Source: Sphagnum compactum | Taxonomy: Eukaryota; Bryophyta; Sphagnopsida; Sphagnales | Assembly: GCA_965153455.1 (NCBI GenBank) | Contig: OZ234500.1 | Location: 12,852,557-12,916,556, forward strand | Direction: 5' to 3' | DNA length: 64,000 nt | Part shown: piece after piece, positions 1-12,120 of the stretch | Layout: each line of letters begins with the position of its first letter | Numbering within the stretch: the first letter of the stretch is position 1 | Notes under the pieces: generated by a model | The model's input: only the letters and a program-made list of their open reading frames with translations | Told to the model about the DNA's origin: nothing | The model's database searches: none | Program-made: the position numbers and the translations under genes

Positions 1-2050
1 GAGAAGACAGGCGAAACAAGCGCTGGACAGCGCTCCATTATCGTGTATGCTGGTTTGCCTGGCAGAAAAATTGTGCCAGTATTTTTGCTCAGGATGTTGT
101 GCTTGCAATGCATCCACTCATGATTGGGTTTGGATTTTTTTGGTTTGTTCCCTGTTCTCAATGTGTTCCCATTAAGTTCCCAATGGGTTCCCATCAATTT
201 TCCATGGGAATCCTCAAGTTCTCAATGTGTTCCTCGATATGTTCCTAATTGCACCACACTTTCATACTACATGCTTTGCCCAAAGTTGTCCTCTTCTCAA
301 CTACATAGGTGGGCCATCCTATAAGCACCCCAACTTTCCAAGAGACAAATATATTTTGTAGAGATCATGAAGTTTCAGATTTTTGTTTCTTATGGGCCAA
401 TCAAAATGGTTCATTGCAAAAATGAAAGTTCAACTTGGGAAGCAACCCATCTAATTATTACAAAGATGAATAAGCTAGTACTCTAGAATAAGAAGGCTGC
501 AGAGCCACTTGTATCATAAAACACTTAGATTAATTTCCTATGGACATGGGAGGGCACTTTGTGCTTTATAAGTACACCTGAATAATGCATCTCAAAAACA
601 AGAGCCTCCTTAGTCTTACAAGAGGCCTCATACACTTACTTATACCTATTAAGTAGGCACTTTGCAAGATGCCTCATATCCGCATAAGGTGCCTCTCACT
701 CACTTCTAGTGCTGAGTCATGCTTTAAGATGGGTCCATACCTGTGTGAGACATGCATGAATTGCCCAAATGTTGGGCAAGACTTGTAGACTATTGCCTCA
801 TCCTAAAGTTTTTGATTCATTCTTGATCGTTTGTGCACAAATCACTATTGCACATCATTCATGGTCTTCTTTAGTCCCCGTGATGTTCATTTTCCACTAT
901 CGATAAGGTGTGTTCATAGCCTTGCAACATGTGCAAGCCATATCGATTCTTCAACAAGCTGCTGCACTTGGTCAAAGTCCCTCATCTCTTTCACACATCA
1001 TAGTTAATGCACCTTCGTCACTAACCAATTTATAATAGACAATAACTTTTTTGTTTTATGTTTTCTTTGTTATCATTGATCATCATTTCATAGCCTTGGG
1101 TCATATTTGCATAAGATTTTATTTTCCTTATTTTTCATTGATTGTTGGCTTTAGTCTTTTTTGTTCTTTAAATTGTGTCTACTCGTGCTCTCATTTGCTT
1201 TGTACTTTTAATGGATGGGTTCCCATCCTTGATTTTTATATACAGGGTTTAATTCATCCTACCCCTTATATTGAGAACGCCCCAACCATGAGAAGGGGGG
1301 AGGTACCCTACACGAAACAGTAAAATCACATTTAATTGACAAACTTGGTGTCAAACTCTTGTGCACCAAGATATTTGCACAAGACATGTGTCCTTGGCAA
1401 GTCTTAGGTGGTAGCCCTTGAAGACCCACTTTAGTGATCTTTGCACCACAACACTTCTAAATGATATCCACAAGTCCGATCAGGTGGACCTGCAACATTC
1501 TAGTTTGCATATATAGTACTTGTGTACATACACACACAATGTGAGTAGTTCAATTCACTTGAGGAGCTGGAGACAAGAGAGGAAGAATTTAGTGGCCAGT
1601 ATGGTCGATCCAGCTACTGATCACATTTGATTCATCAGTACTCGAGCCTGAGTATCAAAGGTTTAATACAGAATTATTAAGCTGAGACTAGACATAAAAT
1701 TATCTAGAGATCAGCTGCAGATCAGGAGTGGCGTGCCTGCAGATCCGGAATTTATATATCCAGCTCTATTGTTGCAAGAAGTCTTCCTGGTTTGCTAATC
1801 CTGTCCTGCCCATAATTGCAGTTATACTAATCATAATGTTGTAAAGTCTAGTGGGGTATTGTGCATCGTCTGAACTATTTTCGAGGAACAATGTCCAGGA
1901 TTTGCATCTTTGACATATAAAACTATTTGGATTTGAAGGAGCATGAGAATTTGGTGACTAAAGTTGAGAGTCCAATGATAATTCATTCCACAGCAATTTG
2001 TGCAATCTGCAGGATCTCAAGGAATGAATCTGCACTCAATCAGTTACTCT
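1..2050. other. No gene seen; AT-rich noncoding sequence
   Basis: Open frames here are short, low in complexity and unlike any family I know. Nothing resembling a splice-consistent exon set or an RNA gene was found. Confidence 0.5.
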
Positions 2051-2052
2051 CT

Positions 2053-2742
2053 AGAGTCGATCCTGCTTAATGCAAACAAAATTTAGTGTGGAGGAAAATA
2101 AATCTTCTGCACTTATGTCAGCTGATATTTTGTATATTCTCCATAATATTGAAGATTTTAGAGAAAACAAACTTGCAGCTTGGATAATCCTGGCGAGCAG
2201 ATTTGAAGTGGGGTTATGTTGAAGAAAAATTGGGTAGAGTTCAACATAGCTGGCTGGGATTTGCTGCAGGGTTTGATTCTGCTGAAACAATGACATCAGT
2301 TGCAGAAGATGCTGCCATGAAGACATCCTGCAAAGACCGTAAGACACGATGCAATATAGAGCTGTCTGACATACCAGAGTCTCATGTCCACACTGTAGCT
2401 GGTCCTGCACTAACTGAACACTCCAGCTCCAAGTTCATGGCAACTGCTGATGCAGAGCAAGAGATCAGCAAGGCAGACCCAACCTTGGAGGATCAGCTGT
2501 GTGGGAAGTCTACTAGGGATTCAGGTGCAATATATAATAATAAGCCTGAGGGATCTCACATCAAGCGGGGAGTGAGCAGCTTGAAAATGCCAGTGAGGTG
2601 GGTTAGCGACAAATACATCGGGTGCTTACAAGGAGTAGATGCAACTACAAGTGACATGAATCTCAATGTTCTTGCTGCCCCTTCATACAACACCACTATG
2701 CCAATTTCTCGCACCCAAGTTTCAGAGGAGTCCACTAATTGA
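2053..2742 (+). CDS. Hypothetical protein fragment or terminal exon
   Basis: Two overlapping plus-strand open frames lie here. The first (about 2053-2220) reads as a mixed helical peptide containing ADILYILHNIEDFRENKLAA. The second, in another frame (open from 2188 to the stop at 2740-2742, about 180 residues), is hydrophilic and rich in Ser, Thr and acidic residues and has no ATG at its start. The change of frame near 2200-2220 could be a frameshift in a decaying gene or an exon junction I could not place. I do not recognise the product. The minus strand also has a 119-residue open frame, so strand is uncertain. Length and non-repetitive composition are the only support for coding. Confidence 0.25.
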
Positions 2743-3737
2743 ATTGAGAAATAATTTTCTATGTGCACACTTGATACATATGGATCATCCACAGGTCACA
2801 CATTTTTTTGTTTCAGCAGTTTGAATGCAGGGAGAGTTCATCATAAACTGAATCTCAAAGTATTTTTGGAGATCTCAGATGTTGTTTCAATTTCCAAATC
2901 TGTTCTCTTTGAACTGAATTTGGAATGTCAGTTTGCTCACTAGCCAGAGTTCTGGATTGCAATTAAGATATGGTTTGTGAAAATTGGCATATGTACAGAG
3001 CCTGGGAAAGTTGCAGAATTAGACTTCAGAATTTTGAAGTACCGAATGATAATGTAATGAGCTTAATATGAGTTTTGGTGTCTCCCAAAAATATTGTGCT
3101 TTTTTCCAGTTTTGTAATCGAGCTCAAGTGGCAATCATCCATAAGAGAATTAAAGCAAATCTGGATATAAACAAAAAATGAATATAAAAAAAATTAAGCA
3201 TCCTTCCATATTGTTTGCTACCCTAATGAAACTTAACACAAAAATCTGGTGAATTCTTTTCTTTAATTCTGAAAGCTGGTGATTAGACAACCTGGAAAAC
3301 ACTTGTTTGTGAATATTTTCCAAAAAACAATTGCCACAAGGATGAAATTTCACCAAAAAAGAATCCATGATGACGAATGAAATACCTTGCACATGATTTT
3401 GAGTGTGGTAGACAATCATATGCCCACATATTGGGTGGAGGTGGATCGGCTCTATGGGACTGACAGGCACTGAAATTATACCAAGAGAAAATGGAAATGA
3501 AGGGGCTATATGTTGTGTTATCATAACATATTTATGAACACCCACCTTAAATTTCAGTGCTATGAGGCCTAACACAGCTTCAACATAATCAAGATCTAAA
3601 GCATTCCAAGCTTGGCATCAGTTCTTATGAACATTACAATCCCAAGCCATGAGTACCAAAGTTTTTAGTGCACTCTGAAAAACTACAAAAGTTCAGGGAT
3701 CTTGATAATCCCTTTTACACACAAACAGTTTGTAGCT
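2743..3737. other. Noncoding; holds a diverged dispersed-repeat copy
   Basis: No gene is visible. About 3120-3270 resembles the dispersed repeat seen near 6975, 41821, 43270 and 61424: a run matching aagcatccttccatattg followed by 'gctacc' and 'tggtgaattc'. Confidence 0.4.
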
Positions 3738-3740
3738 AAC

Positions 3741-4325
3741 TTCTTCATTGCAAAAAGGTCAGCTATTGACCTGCAATTTGGGTACTCAGTTGTTGTGAAG
3801 ATCTTTTCCATTGCACTTGTATTATCATATGACTCCTGTTACCTGATAACAGGTTGGTTTCTAGTCATGAGGAGAACATGACTTTGACTCCTGATTGCAA
3901 TGACAAAATAGGTCCATTAAACATTTGTAACTATTAACTTCTTCATTGCAAAAGGCCAGGCTATTGGCCTGCAATTTGGGTACTCCGTTTGTTGTGAAGA
4001 TCTTTTCCATTGCACTTGGATTATCATATGACTCCTGTTACCTGATAACAGGTTGGTTTCTAGTCATGAGGAGAACATGACTTTGACTCCTGATTGCAAT
4101 GACAAAATAGGTCCATTAAACATTTGTAACTATTAACTTCTTCATTGCAAAAGGCTAGGCTATTGGCCTGCAATTTGGGTACTCCGTTTGTTGTGAAGAT
4201 CTTTTCCATTGCACTTGGATTATCAGATGACTTGTTACCTGATATCAGTTTGGTTTCTAGCCATGAGGAGAACGTGACTCTGACTCCTGATTGCAATGAC
4301 AAAATAGGTCCATTAAAGACAACAG
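3741..4325. repeat. 198-bp tandem repeat, about three copies
   Basis: Copies start at the shared string ttcttcattgcaaaa at 3741, 3939 and 4138, giving periods of 198 and 199 bp. Each contains ggttggtttctagtcatgag or a variant and a conserved 'cctgattgcaatgacaaaataggtccattaaa' block. Copies 1 and 2 carry small indels. The third runs into unique sequence that stays open on both strands (minus 4060-4422, 120 residues; plus 4145-4393). The minus-strand peptide looks protein-like but I do not recognise it. The array may have grown by duplication of an old exon. Confidence 0.85.
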
Positions 4326-4422
4326 CCACAAGGTTCATGGGAGCCAGATCCTGGATGCTTGCCCAAGTGCAAATCTGCTGCTTTACATTTTGAAGTAGTG
4401 AGAACCATTCAGATCTTAACAA

Positions 4423-6960
4423 GTCGCCACTGTCTTTGCAAATATTTTCATTAAAAGTTATGTATTTTGTTTGGTAACATGAATTTAGCTTTTTCTTTGC
4501 AAAGCCCTGTGAAGAAGTGGGTTATCTTTATGCAAAAGTTGGCTTTCAACATCTGTATATGTACTTCATGGCCCGCATTGCAACCTTTTTTTATGGAAGT
4601 TTGGGAGCAATCCCAGGCCTAGGCATTTTTAGGGTGCTTGGGATGGGTTTCTGTGACCCCGCGACCACAAGTGCAGCATCCATTGGAAACCAATTAGGAC
4701 TCATTTGTGGGACGAACCACAACTGACTCGCCAATTTGGAACCTTGGTAAACCTATCATTTAGACCCTCCTACTTCCACCTCACACTATCTAAGTAACTA
4801 TATATGAAAGCAGGTTAGTATCATAAGTAGCTAGTGAATGTAAGTAGTTATTATGTAGGTAGACAAGTAGTAAGTAAGGCACTTGGGGCCAACTAGGTAG
4901 GTAGATCCATGTGCATGGTTAGTACATAGGACAGGGATACACCTAAAATGCTCTTTCACATGTCCACATACCATACATCCACCATGCTGTGCTGGTGGGT
5001 GCTGGTGGTTCACTCTGGGCCTAGTGATACTGGAGGGGAGTAAGATAGTGACACCAACTACACCATCTGCAAAATAAATCATTGTAACACCTAGTGACTT
5101 GGATGAGGATTGCATGGGAGGTTTTGAAGGCTCAATTCATCCTAAATCAGAAAGCATGGGTCCCTCAATTTTAGTTGGTCCAATGCAAAAGGATCTTTTG
5201 ACTAAGGACCTAGTTTGGACTCATATATGGGTTAGTTAACTAATATATGTTAGGCACAAATAAAAATAAATTTCTTTGACCTCACTTGTGACAAACATTA
5301 GATTCTAGAAAAAGAGATGTCAAATAATATATACATTCATCCATGGAAATTATGTATATTTTAAAACACTAATACCTATGAGATGATGTTATTGGCCTAG
5401 AATTATTGAATGACATTAGGTTTAAATGACAGTATGAATGATTCATCCACTTTATTTTCATGTTGCTAGTTTATTGTTAATTCATGTAATAAGAGTTATG
5501 TGTATAGTGAACTTTTGTGAATATCTTTTGATGATACAAAAAAGTCGAGTAGTATTTTGATTGTGAAATATTCATAAGGAAAGGCTTACGTGATTTCGAT
5601 GAGTGATACCCATAAGGGAAAAAGATTAAGCATTTGTGGCGAGCTCCCCATAAAGTGTATCCCACATAAAAACTAAGTTTTAAGCATGTGGATAATTTTT
5701 ATTCAAAACATGTAAATTTCATCTCTTTTGTTGTGTGTGTTGTGTGGATTTTAATTCATTCAATCTACCTTGTGTTTGAAAAGACTTAAATTTTTAAATA
5801 ACCCTTGAAGTTTAAACCCATCTTAGGCTATAGGCCCTCTAATTCTTTGAAATAATATCTTTTGAGATTGTGCATTCAAATTCAAAATTATTTTCAGCAC
5901 AAAATGTTTAACTTTAAAGTTTGTATGTGATTAGATTTGTTCATCATCATTAAGACACACATTCTATTACATTATATAAAAACAAATAGAGCAATTTAAA
6001 TGGGCATCAAAAGTTAACACCAAGCAAAATGGGGCAATCAAGATTGTTAATAATTGAAATGAGTGGAGTGAATGATGTAAGCGTATAGGAAACATACAAA
6101 ACCTAGACCAAGTTAAAGACTGGTATACTATTCAATACAAAAAGGTGTTTGAAGGTCTGTGTTATAACTTATTATAATTAACACAGACACAAAGACAAAG
6201 ACACTTGAAAATAAAAATAGAATTGGATACTTCCCAATTCTACAAATGGTGTTTTAAGGTTTAGGGTGCAGACCTCAAAGCTGACAGTTGAAAACTTGCT
6301 GATTTTCTATTTTATGAAAATTTTGGCACAAGTAACTTCCCAATTGGACACCCTTAAACCCTAAACGTAGACCCGTTTCCCATACAAAATTTGACGAATA
6401 TTTTCAAAAATAAAGTTAAATTTCACTAGAAAAACACAGTAGTTTTTACAATAGATTTCTTTTGTTCAAAAAGGGACAAAATTTGTCAAAAAAAAAACTG
6501 ATAAGTCAACTATTCTACAAATAAGTATTGACTATAGATGCCCAGCTCTAGTATCTCATAGTGACTGAGTTTACTGACTCAGTCAAGAAAACATACAAAA
6601 AAGATACAACAAATTTTTGTGTCATGACACATTTTTGCTTTGGTGAAGTTCTATTCAAGAAGTTTCAGGTTTTTTCCCTTTAGATCAGTGTCAATTAATG
6701 GGCTATGTACACAATTTTTATGTTAGGAATGTGTCAAGAGTTGGTGTCTTTGTTTTGGGTGATGAACCAATCAGAGAGGTCTATCACCAAAAGAAAATCA
6801 ATGTCAAAGTTGTCCCCCCAAACTAATTAGTATGAATCACACTAGCTATGTACCACAATTACATGATGTCTGTTTGATTAGGTACAGTTACAGGAAGAGT
6901 GTTTAATTAATTAAACACTAAGTTACATGATGCTACGTATTGGCCCCAGGTAGGGTATCT
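4423..6960. other. No gene seen; AT-rich intergenic
   Basis: Open frames are short and none shows family motifs. A GTAG-rich patch (about 4790-4910) resembles the GTAG-type simple repeat near 49.5 and 50.3 kb. Confidence 0.5.
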
Positions 6961-6974
6961 TTTAAGGATTTTGT

Positions 6975-7165
6975 GATGTAACCAAAGTGGTGACAAAATA
7001 ATTTAGGCAAATTTGGCTACAGAGTAGATATGAAAGTAGGAAAAAAGAAAAAACAGAATCCTTCTGTATTATTGGCTACCTGCTGGAAGTTATCATAAAA
7101 ATGTGGCGAATTTGGATCAGTTTTTTGGAAAAAAATTCTTTGTATAGGTCGAAACTTGGCGAAAA
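6975..7165. repeat. Dispersed 'GGCTAC' repeat copy upstream of the oxidoreductase gene
   Basis: The block contains gcaaatttggctacagag, then gaatccttctgtattattggctacctgctgg and 'gtggcgaatttgg'. The same ordered words recur near 3120, 41821, 43270, 61424 and, inverted, 58265-58420. It ends about 130 bp before the first plausible start codon of the oxidoreductase gene, so it may overlap its promoter. Confidence 0.55.
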
Positions 7166-7291
7166 TTCGCCAGAAAAACAAACGCTGGCCCCAGGTGTCA
7201 GAAACTGCAAACGCACAACAAGGATGGGATAGTGTACTGGTGCGCTGCTCTGCGCTCTGCAAGCACACACGCGCACATACACATTTCCGCC

Positions 7292-10092
7292 ATGTTGTCA
7301 GTGCAGCAGCAGCACCAGAGTTTCCCCTGCACCTCTTCGGCGTTTACGCCACTGTCCGTCCAGATTCTTCGTGGGCTTTCTTTTTCATCGGAATTCGGTT
7401 GTTCTTGCTTTTCTCGTGATTTGTTGCTGCGCAAGAGGAAGAGTCCTCGTTCTGTAGCAAGAGGTTCGCTGAGCTCTCGATCCCGAGTATTTCGGATTGG
7501 GGCCATTTCTCCGATTGCCGCAGTACCAGTTTCGTGGAGCATGGAACCACCGTCGCAGCAGCCACAGCAACAGCATGTAGTGGTGTGCGGGGGCGGGGTG
7601 ATTGGCGCGTGCACGGCCTACTTTCTCGGGAAGAAAGGAGTACGGGTGACGTTGGTGGAGAAATCCGCCGTCGCTTGCGCAGCGTCGGGGAAGGCAGGTG
7701 GGTTTCTCGCTCTCGACATGTGTGACGGAAGCGTCTTGCGCGGTCTAGCACGAGCTAGCTTCGGCTTGCACCAGAGCCTGGCAGAGGAGCTCGACGGAGA
7801 GAGCTATGGGTACAGGCGCATTCACGCTTTGGGTCTAGGTGAGGATAAAATCGAACTACTTTCTTTCATGTGTGCGCACAAAAACTGTAACTGAGCACCC
7901 ATCTCTTCACTCCGGTCCCTGCTACCTCATTGTCAAGGTTTAGGGTTTAGGGTTTTGGGACATAAAGGTTGTCCAAAATCTTTTCCCAACCAACCTCCAA
8001 ACTACTGGTTCGGTGCTGAGTCTTAGGGGGATTTAGGATCCTTCAGACTTGGGTTACCTCCCTCACAAGCTGATGTATGTCCTGTGATTGAAGCTTTCAA
8101 AAACTGCACTTTTGTACAGCAACTGCATGTGCTCAACAAAATGGGGATGGCTTTCTCACTCTTGGATAATGTGGTTTGCCCTAATTGTCAATCCTTGACT
8201 TGGAAATCCTAATTAAGTTACTGTACTTTGGATGAATCATTAGTGGGCCCTCTGGATCTCGACATGAAGGCACAAGTATATTGTATTGTACCACCTGCAC
8301 AGAGGAAAATTTTCATTGCCAAAGTGGTCTAGTTATGAACTGTGGATTTTATCTTGAGAACCAAAGGTTTGTTTGTGGGTAGTATTTGGGCACTGGGGTC
8401 TTTGAATTTTTCACATGGCTTGCATACAAAACTTGCCACCTGAACTTAATCTCAACCATGCACTGAAAAATGTGTTCATTTGCTTGCTTTCAGGATTCCT
8501 AACCACTGGACAATTGATGCTCTAGGTATTGAGGAAGCTAAAGGAGCTCCAGGGTATCTAAGCAAGGGACATGCAAAAGCTTCAGTCCCTGCATGGGTAG
8601 ACGGGCCTGTGTCAGGGAGTGCAAAACCCATAGGCAATCCAAAGACAATGGCACAAGTCCACCCACAGCTCTTCACTCAGGCCATCTTTGCAAAGGCAGT
8701 GGAGAAGTATGGAGTATCACTGGTGATTGGAAAGGTGCAAGAAGTGAAGCTAGCTGGGAAAAAAGTCACAGGGGTGGTGGTTGATGGGGAGGTGATTGCT
8801 GCAGACACTGTTGTGATAGCAATGGGACCCTGGTCTGGGGAAAACTCTTTGGTTTCTTCACTCACTTCCATCTCAGGATTGAAAGCCCACAGTATTGTTG
8901 TCCGCCCTAAGCAGCCTGATGCCATTTCTCCATATGCTCTTTTTCTCACGTATGTTTCTTACCTGCTTGTTTGGTTCTGTACTCTCACTATGGTTTCAAA
9001 TCTCTGTCAAAATTTGAGTCTCTTCTCTGGATGTTGCACTGGAGCAACCTCTTCCTCAGCCCCCTTTTGCAAGTGAATTTCTTGTTTCTCGGGTATCTCA
9101 CTGTGAATTCCAGATCTTCAAGAGATTTCATGAAAATATGTTTGTTGATGCCATCCTGATTATAAGCTGCTTCCTGGTAGACCTTGCTCATATTGCTTTC
9201 TTCTTGGGCCCAACCCCAATTTTATTGCTAATGCTTGATAGAAGAATAGTTGCCCAATAGTTGGGCTACTCCTTCATGTGCAGCAGGTGCCATTGTATCC
9301 TTCTGCCATGAAGGATTCAGAGCTCTGGCCTTAATGCCACAACACCTTGTGGCCATCTAATGGGGGGTTTGGTTTTGCAAAGGTTTTTGCACTTTGATTA
9401 TGATATCTTCATTATCCAATGCAGCTAGCTTAAATGTAGAGTCATCAGTATGGGTACATGTGAAATCATTTGGTGGTGGGATTTCTAATTGAGGTTGAGA
9501 CTTAAGTTCTCAGATGCACAATTGGGACAATATAGTTATATGTGGTGCCGCCTATCTTTGAGACGGGCATTTCATTCATAGCTATTTAATCATACAGTAG
9601 TTTCTGGAGGTTCATGATTGGGGCAGCTAAATGGTGCATGTTTCCTGTGGTTTTTTTAGTTATCGGACAAAGGAGGGGAAGGTGTTGGACCCAGAAATTT
9701 ACCCACGGCCCAGAGGTGAAGTCTATGTGTGTGGCATGACAGAAGAAGTGGCTGTTCCTGACGATCCGCAGCAAATTATACCAAGGCCTGAGGCAACAGC
9801 AATGTTGCAAAGAGTGGCAGGCACAGTTTCTAGTGTCTTGGCAGATGCTGAGATTGAGGTTGCACAAGCTTGTTTCTTGCCCTGTTCTGAAGATGGAGTA
9901 CCAGTAATTGGGAAAATCCCCAATGTGGATGGGGCATATGTTGCCACAGGACATAGCTGCTGGGGCATTCTCAATGCACCTGCAACTGGAGCTTCCTTGG
10001 CAGAGCTTATTGTTGATGGAGTGTCAACAACTGTGGATTTGAAGCCCTTTGATCCTTTGCGGTTCTGCATTGGAGCTTCTAGGAGTAGATAG
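7292..10092 (+). CDS. FAD-dependent oxidoreductase, DAO/TDA3-like (three exons)
   Basis: Exons: 7292-7838 (or an earlier donor), 8494-8949 and 9660-10092. The FAD-binding Rossmann motif GGGVIG sits at residues 100-105, with the ribose-binding Glu about 18 residues later (TLVEKS). Exon 3 carries the C-terminal DAO-family signature ATGHSCWGILNAPATG. I recognise this as the plant relative of yeast TDA3-type putative oxidoreductases; the substrate is unknown. Residues 1-83, before the in-frame Met at 7541, are rich in Ser and Arg and poor in acidic residues, as in a plastid transit peptide. The ATG at 7292 is the first in-frame ATG. Exon 2 to 3 joins cleanly (phase 2, cac|gtatgt and tttttag|t). 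Exon 1 to 2 does not: the best donor (ctag|gtgagg, 7839) gives phase 1 but exon 2 needs phase 2. A donor at 7810 (tatgg|gtacag) restores the frame and gives 468 residues but drops YRRIHALGL. The stop is TAG at 10090-10092. Confidence 0.88.
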
Positions 10093-11535
10093 TGTACAAA
10101 TAGCAAAGAAATTGAACCCTTGATCCCTAGGATCCTTTGAGGTTTTCATGATTGCTTCTTGAACTTGATGATCCATAGATGTGTCTATGCAAGGGAATGT
10201 CTACTGCAGATCTTGTTCAATCTGCAGATTTGATGAATGACCAAATAAGTGAGGGCATTACAAAACTTTAGGCACTGGGCTAATCCCACCTTCCTGAGTT
10301 AGAGTTCAGGCCCTGAGGGTTCGACAGCATACTATTTTTGTAAGTCTGTTGTGGGGAAGGTTTAGACTTTAGACCAATAACGAATAAATGCTAAGACTCA
10401 TTGTACAAACACTCTTTGGGACTTCCTCAGAAAAACAGATCCTTGTGCAGTACAATTGGTGAAATGCAGTCGATGCAATTTGCAGCTCTTTGAGAGTCAA
10501 CATCTTTGAGAGATGTTTATTGAAATGCGGCCAGGCTGCAAATTGGTAGAATGAATGACCACCTGACTTGGTTTGGAATAGATTTTAAGATTCCACAATA
10601 AATAATCATCAGTTCTTTTCAGAACATTTCATGTGCAACTGTTGGTCTAGATAGCACAAATGATGTTCACAAGATGTTTGTCCTGAGTGTTCAAATATTT
10701 CATGAATGCTGGTTGTCCAAAATGTTGCTCTGTTTCTTGCAAAGTTTGATAGAAATTGAGCTGCTAGTTTCAATATTTTCATCCATTGGGTCATCACATT
10801 TAACTATCTGGTGGCTGGCAAGGTGGCAGAAAGGTGGTGTGATCAAATTACCAACACTAAGTTCGAGAGTCAGGTTATGGTGCAGATTGTTTGAGAAACC
10901 AAGAGAACTCCGCCTTCTTAAAAATGTGGCTTGTATGGATGTAGCCACAAGCTTCTTGGTTGGTCACCCATCCAATATTTTCCAAACCTTCAAAGGTGGT
11001 TTTTAACTTCATGGCTCCTTTGGATCTTGTGTATCCATCTAGGTGCCAGAATCCTCAATTATCAATCAACAAAGTTAAACAATCCACAATCAATAAACAT
11101 TTCAACCTTACAAGTTGAAACAAGAAAAAGGATTTCAAAAAATCAGAAGGTGGGCTCTATGTGTTTAGCAAACTAAGCAGTTTCAAAGATTTCAATGTAC
11201 AACACATTGTAGTATTTGATGTTAAAGTAATATTTGCCACTAGGGTAAACTATGTGGTTTCATTGATTTTGAAGTGAATGTGAATTTTATATGTGGTATG
11301 TTTCATAGTTTTAGGGTTTAGGGTTTACATCCTGCTTTGTTTTTTCTCAAGGTTAACAAAGTTTTGAACAAAATTTTAAGCAACTTGCAATGCAGCATGA
11401 AACATTACAAGCAAGCAGGTAAAATGTGAAGTAAATCAAGTCGAATTCTCATGTGGATGCTAAAGGATGCACTCCTCACTAAACAATGCCCATGTTTAAC
11501 CTTTTATACATGTTTACTAATACCTATTGGGACCA
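10093..11535. other. 3' flank of the oxidoreductase gene; no further gene seen
   Basis: This should hold the 3' UTR and poly(A) site of the upstream gene, followed by intergenic sequence. A short telomere-like string (ttagggtttagggttta) lies at about 11314-11330. Open frames near 10674-11176 show no family motifs. Confidence 0.45.
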
Positions 11536-11539
11536 TTGT

Positions 11540-12120
11540 TGACTCAACTCGTGTAAACTTTGTTTTGCGGAGTGGTTGTGATTGCACCTCATGCAAAGAT
11601 TGTGTCATATTGCAATCAATACTTTGAGAATGATTTCATTCCTCTAGCAGTAGAGATATTTGAATGTTTATATCAACAAGCAGACGACTTCTTTCATCAT
11701 GTGCCAACATGTTAATGAAGGGTTCTAAAGGTCCTCCCTTTTCGATTATACCTTCATTTCATAAGCAATGAAGGGTTCTAAGGGTCCTCCCCTTTCGATT
11801 ATACTTTCATTTTATAGGCAGAGATTGTTAGTGGTTCTTCAAAGAGTTCAGGCTGACACTATCTTGTGTTGAACAGTTATGGCAGCCAAAGAAACCTCTT
11901 CTAGGCTTGGTGTCCTTCCTGGTATTTTTGCCCATCTCCTTTGCATGACTTGCTTCATGCTACTAGTGATGGGTTTAGGTCTTAGGTTTCATGTTTTCTC
12001 CTCTTAAGGCTCCCCATTGTGGGTTTTGCACTTTTGAGTATGGTTTTTTGTTTGGACTTTGGTCCTTGTCTTTTTCTTCTCTTGTTCCCTTGCTGTGTGT
12101 TTTTCATTTATTTATTTATT
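11540..12120 (+). repeat. Diverged retroelement-like repeat fragment (copy 1)
   Basis: A broken plus-strand reading includes EIFECLYQQADDFFHH. The matching block at 45480-46000 reads HVFRCLHQQANEFFHRC, and both continue with similar words (caagcaaagaatgttagtag against taggcagagattgttagtgg). Peptides of this kind are common in plant retroelement debris, but I cannot assign a family. An internal duplication of about 50 bp (11717-11820, 'gaagggttcta...gattata') is present. Confidence 0.4.

Noticed and set aside
4145-4393. Plus-strand 82-residue frame in the third 198-bp copy
   Set aside because: The antisense frame is longer and more protein-like, and neither is supported by a family match. Recorded under the tandem repeat only.
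7198-7751. Minus-strand and alternative-frame ORFs over oxidoreductase exon 1 (135-138 residues)
   Set aside because: They are shadows of the coding exon, which carries the FAD motif and a conserved family match on the plus strand.
10240-10330. Possible tRNA-derived repeat with a gggttcgac box B-like word
   Set aside because: No matching box A at the right distance and no acceptor-stem pairing.
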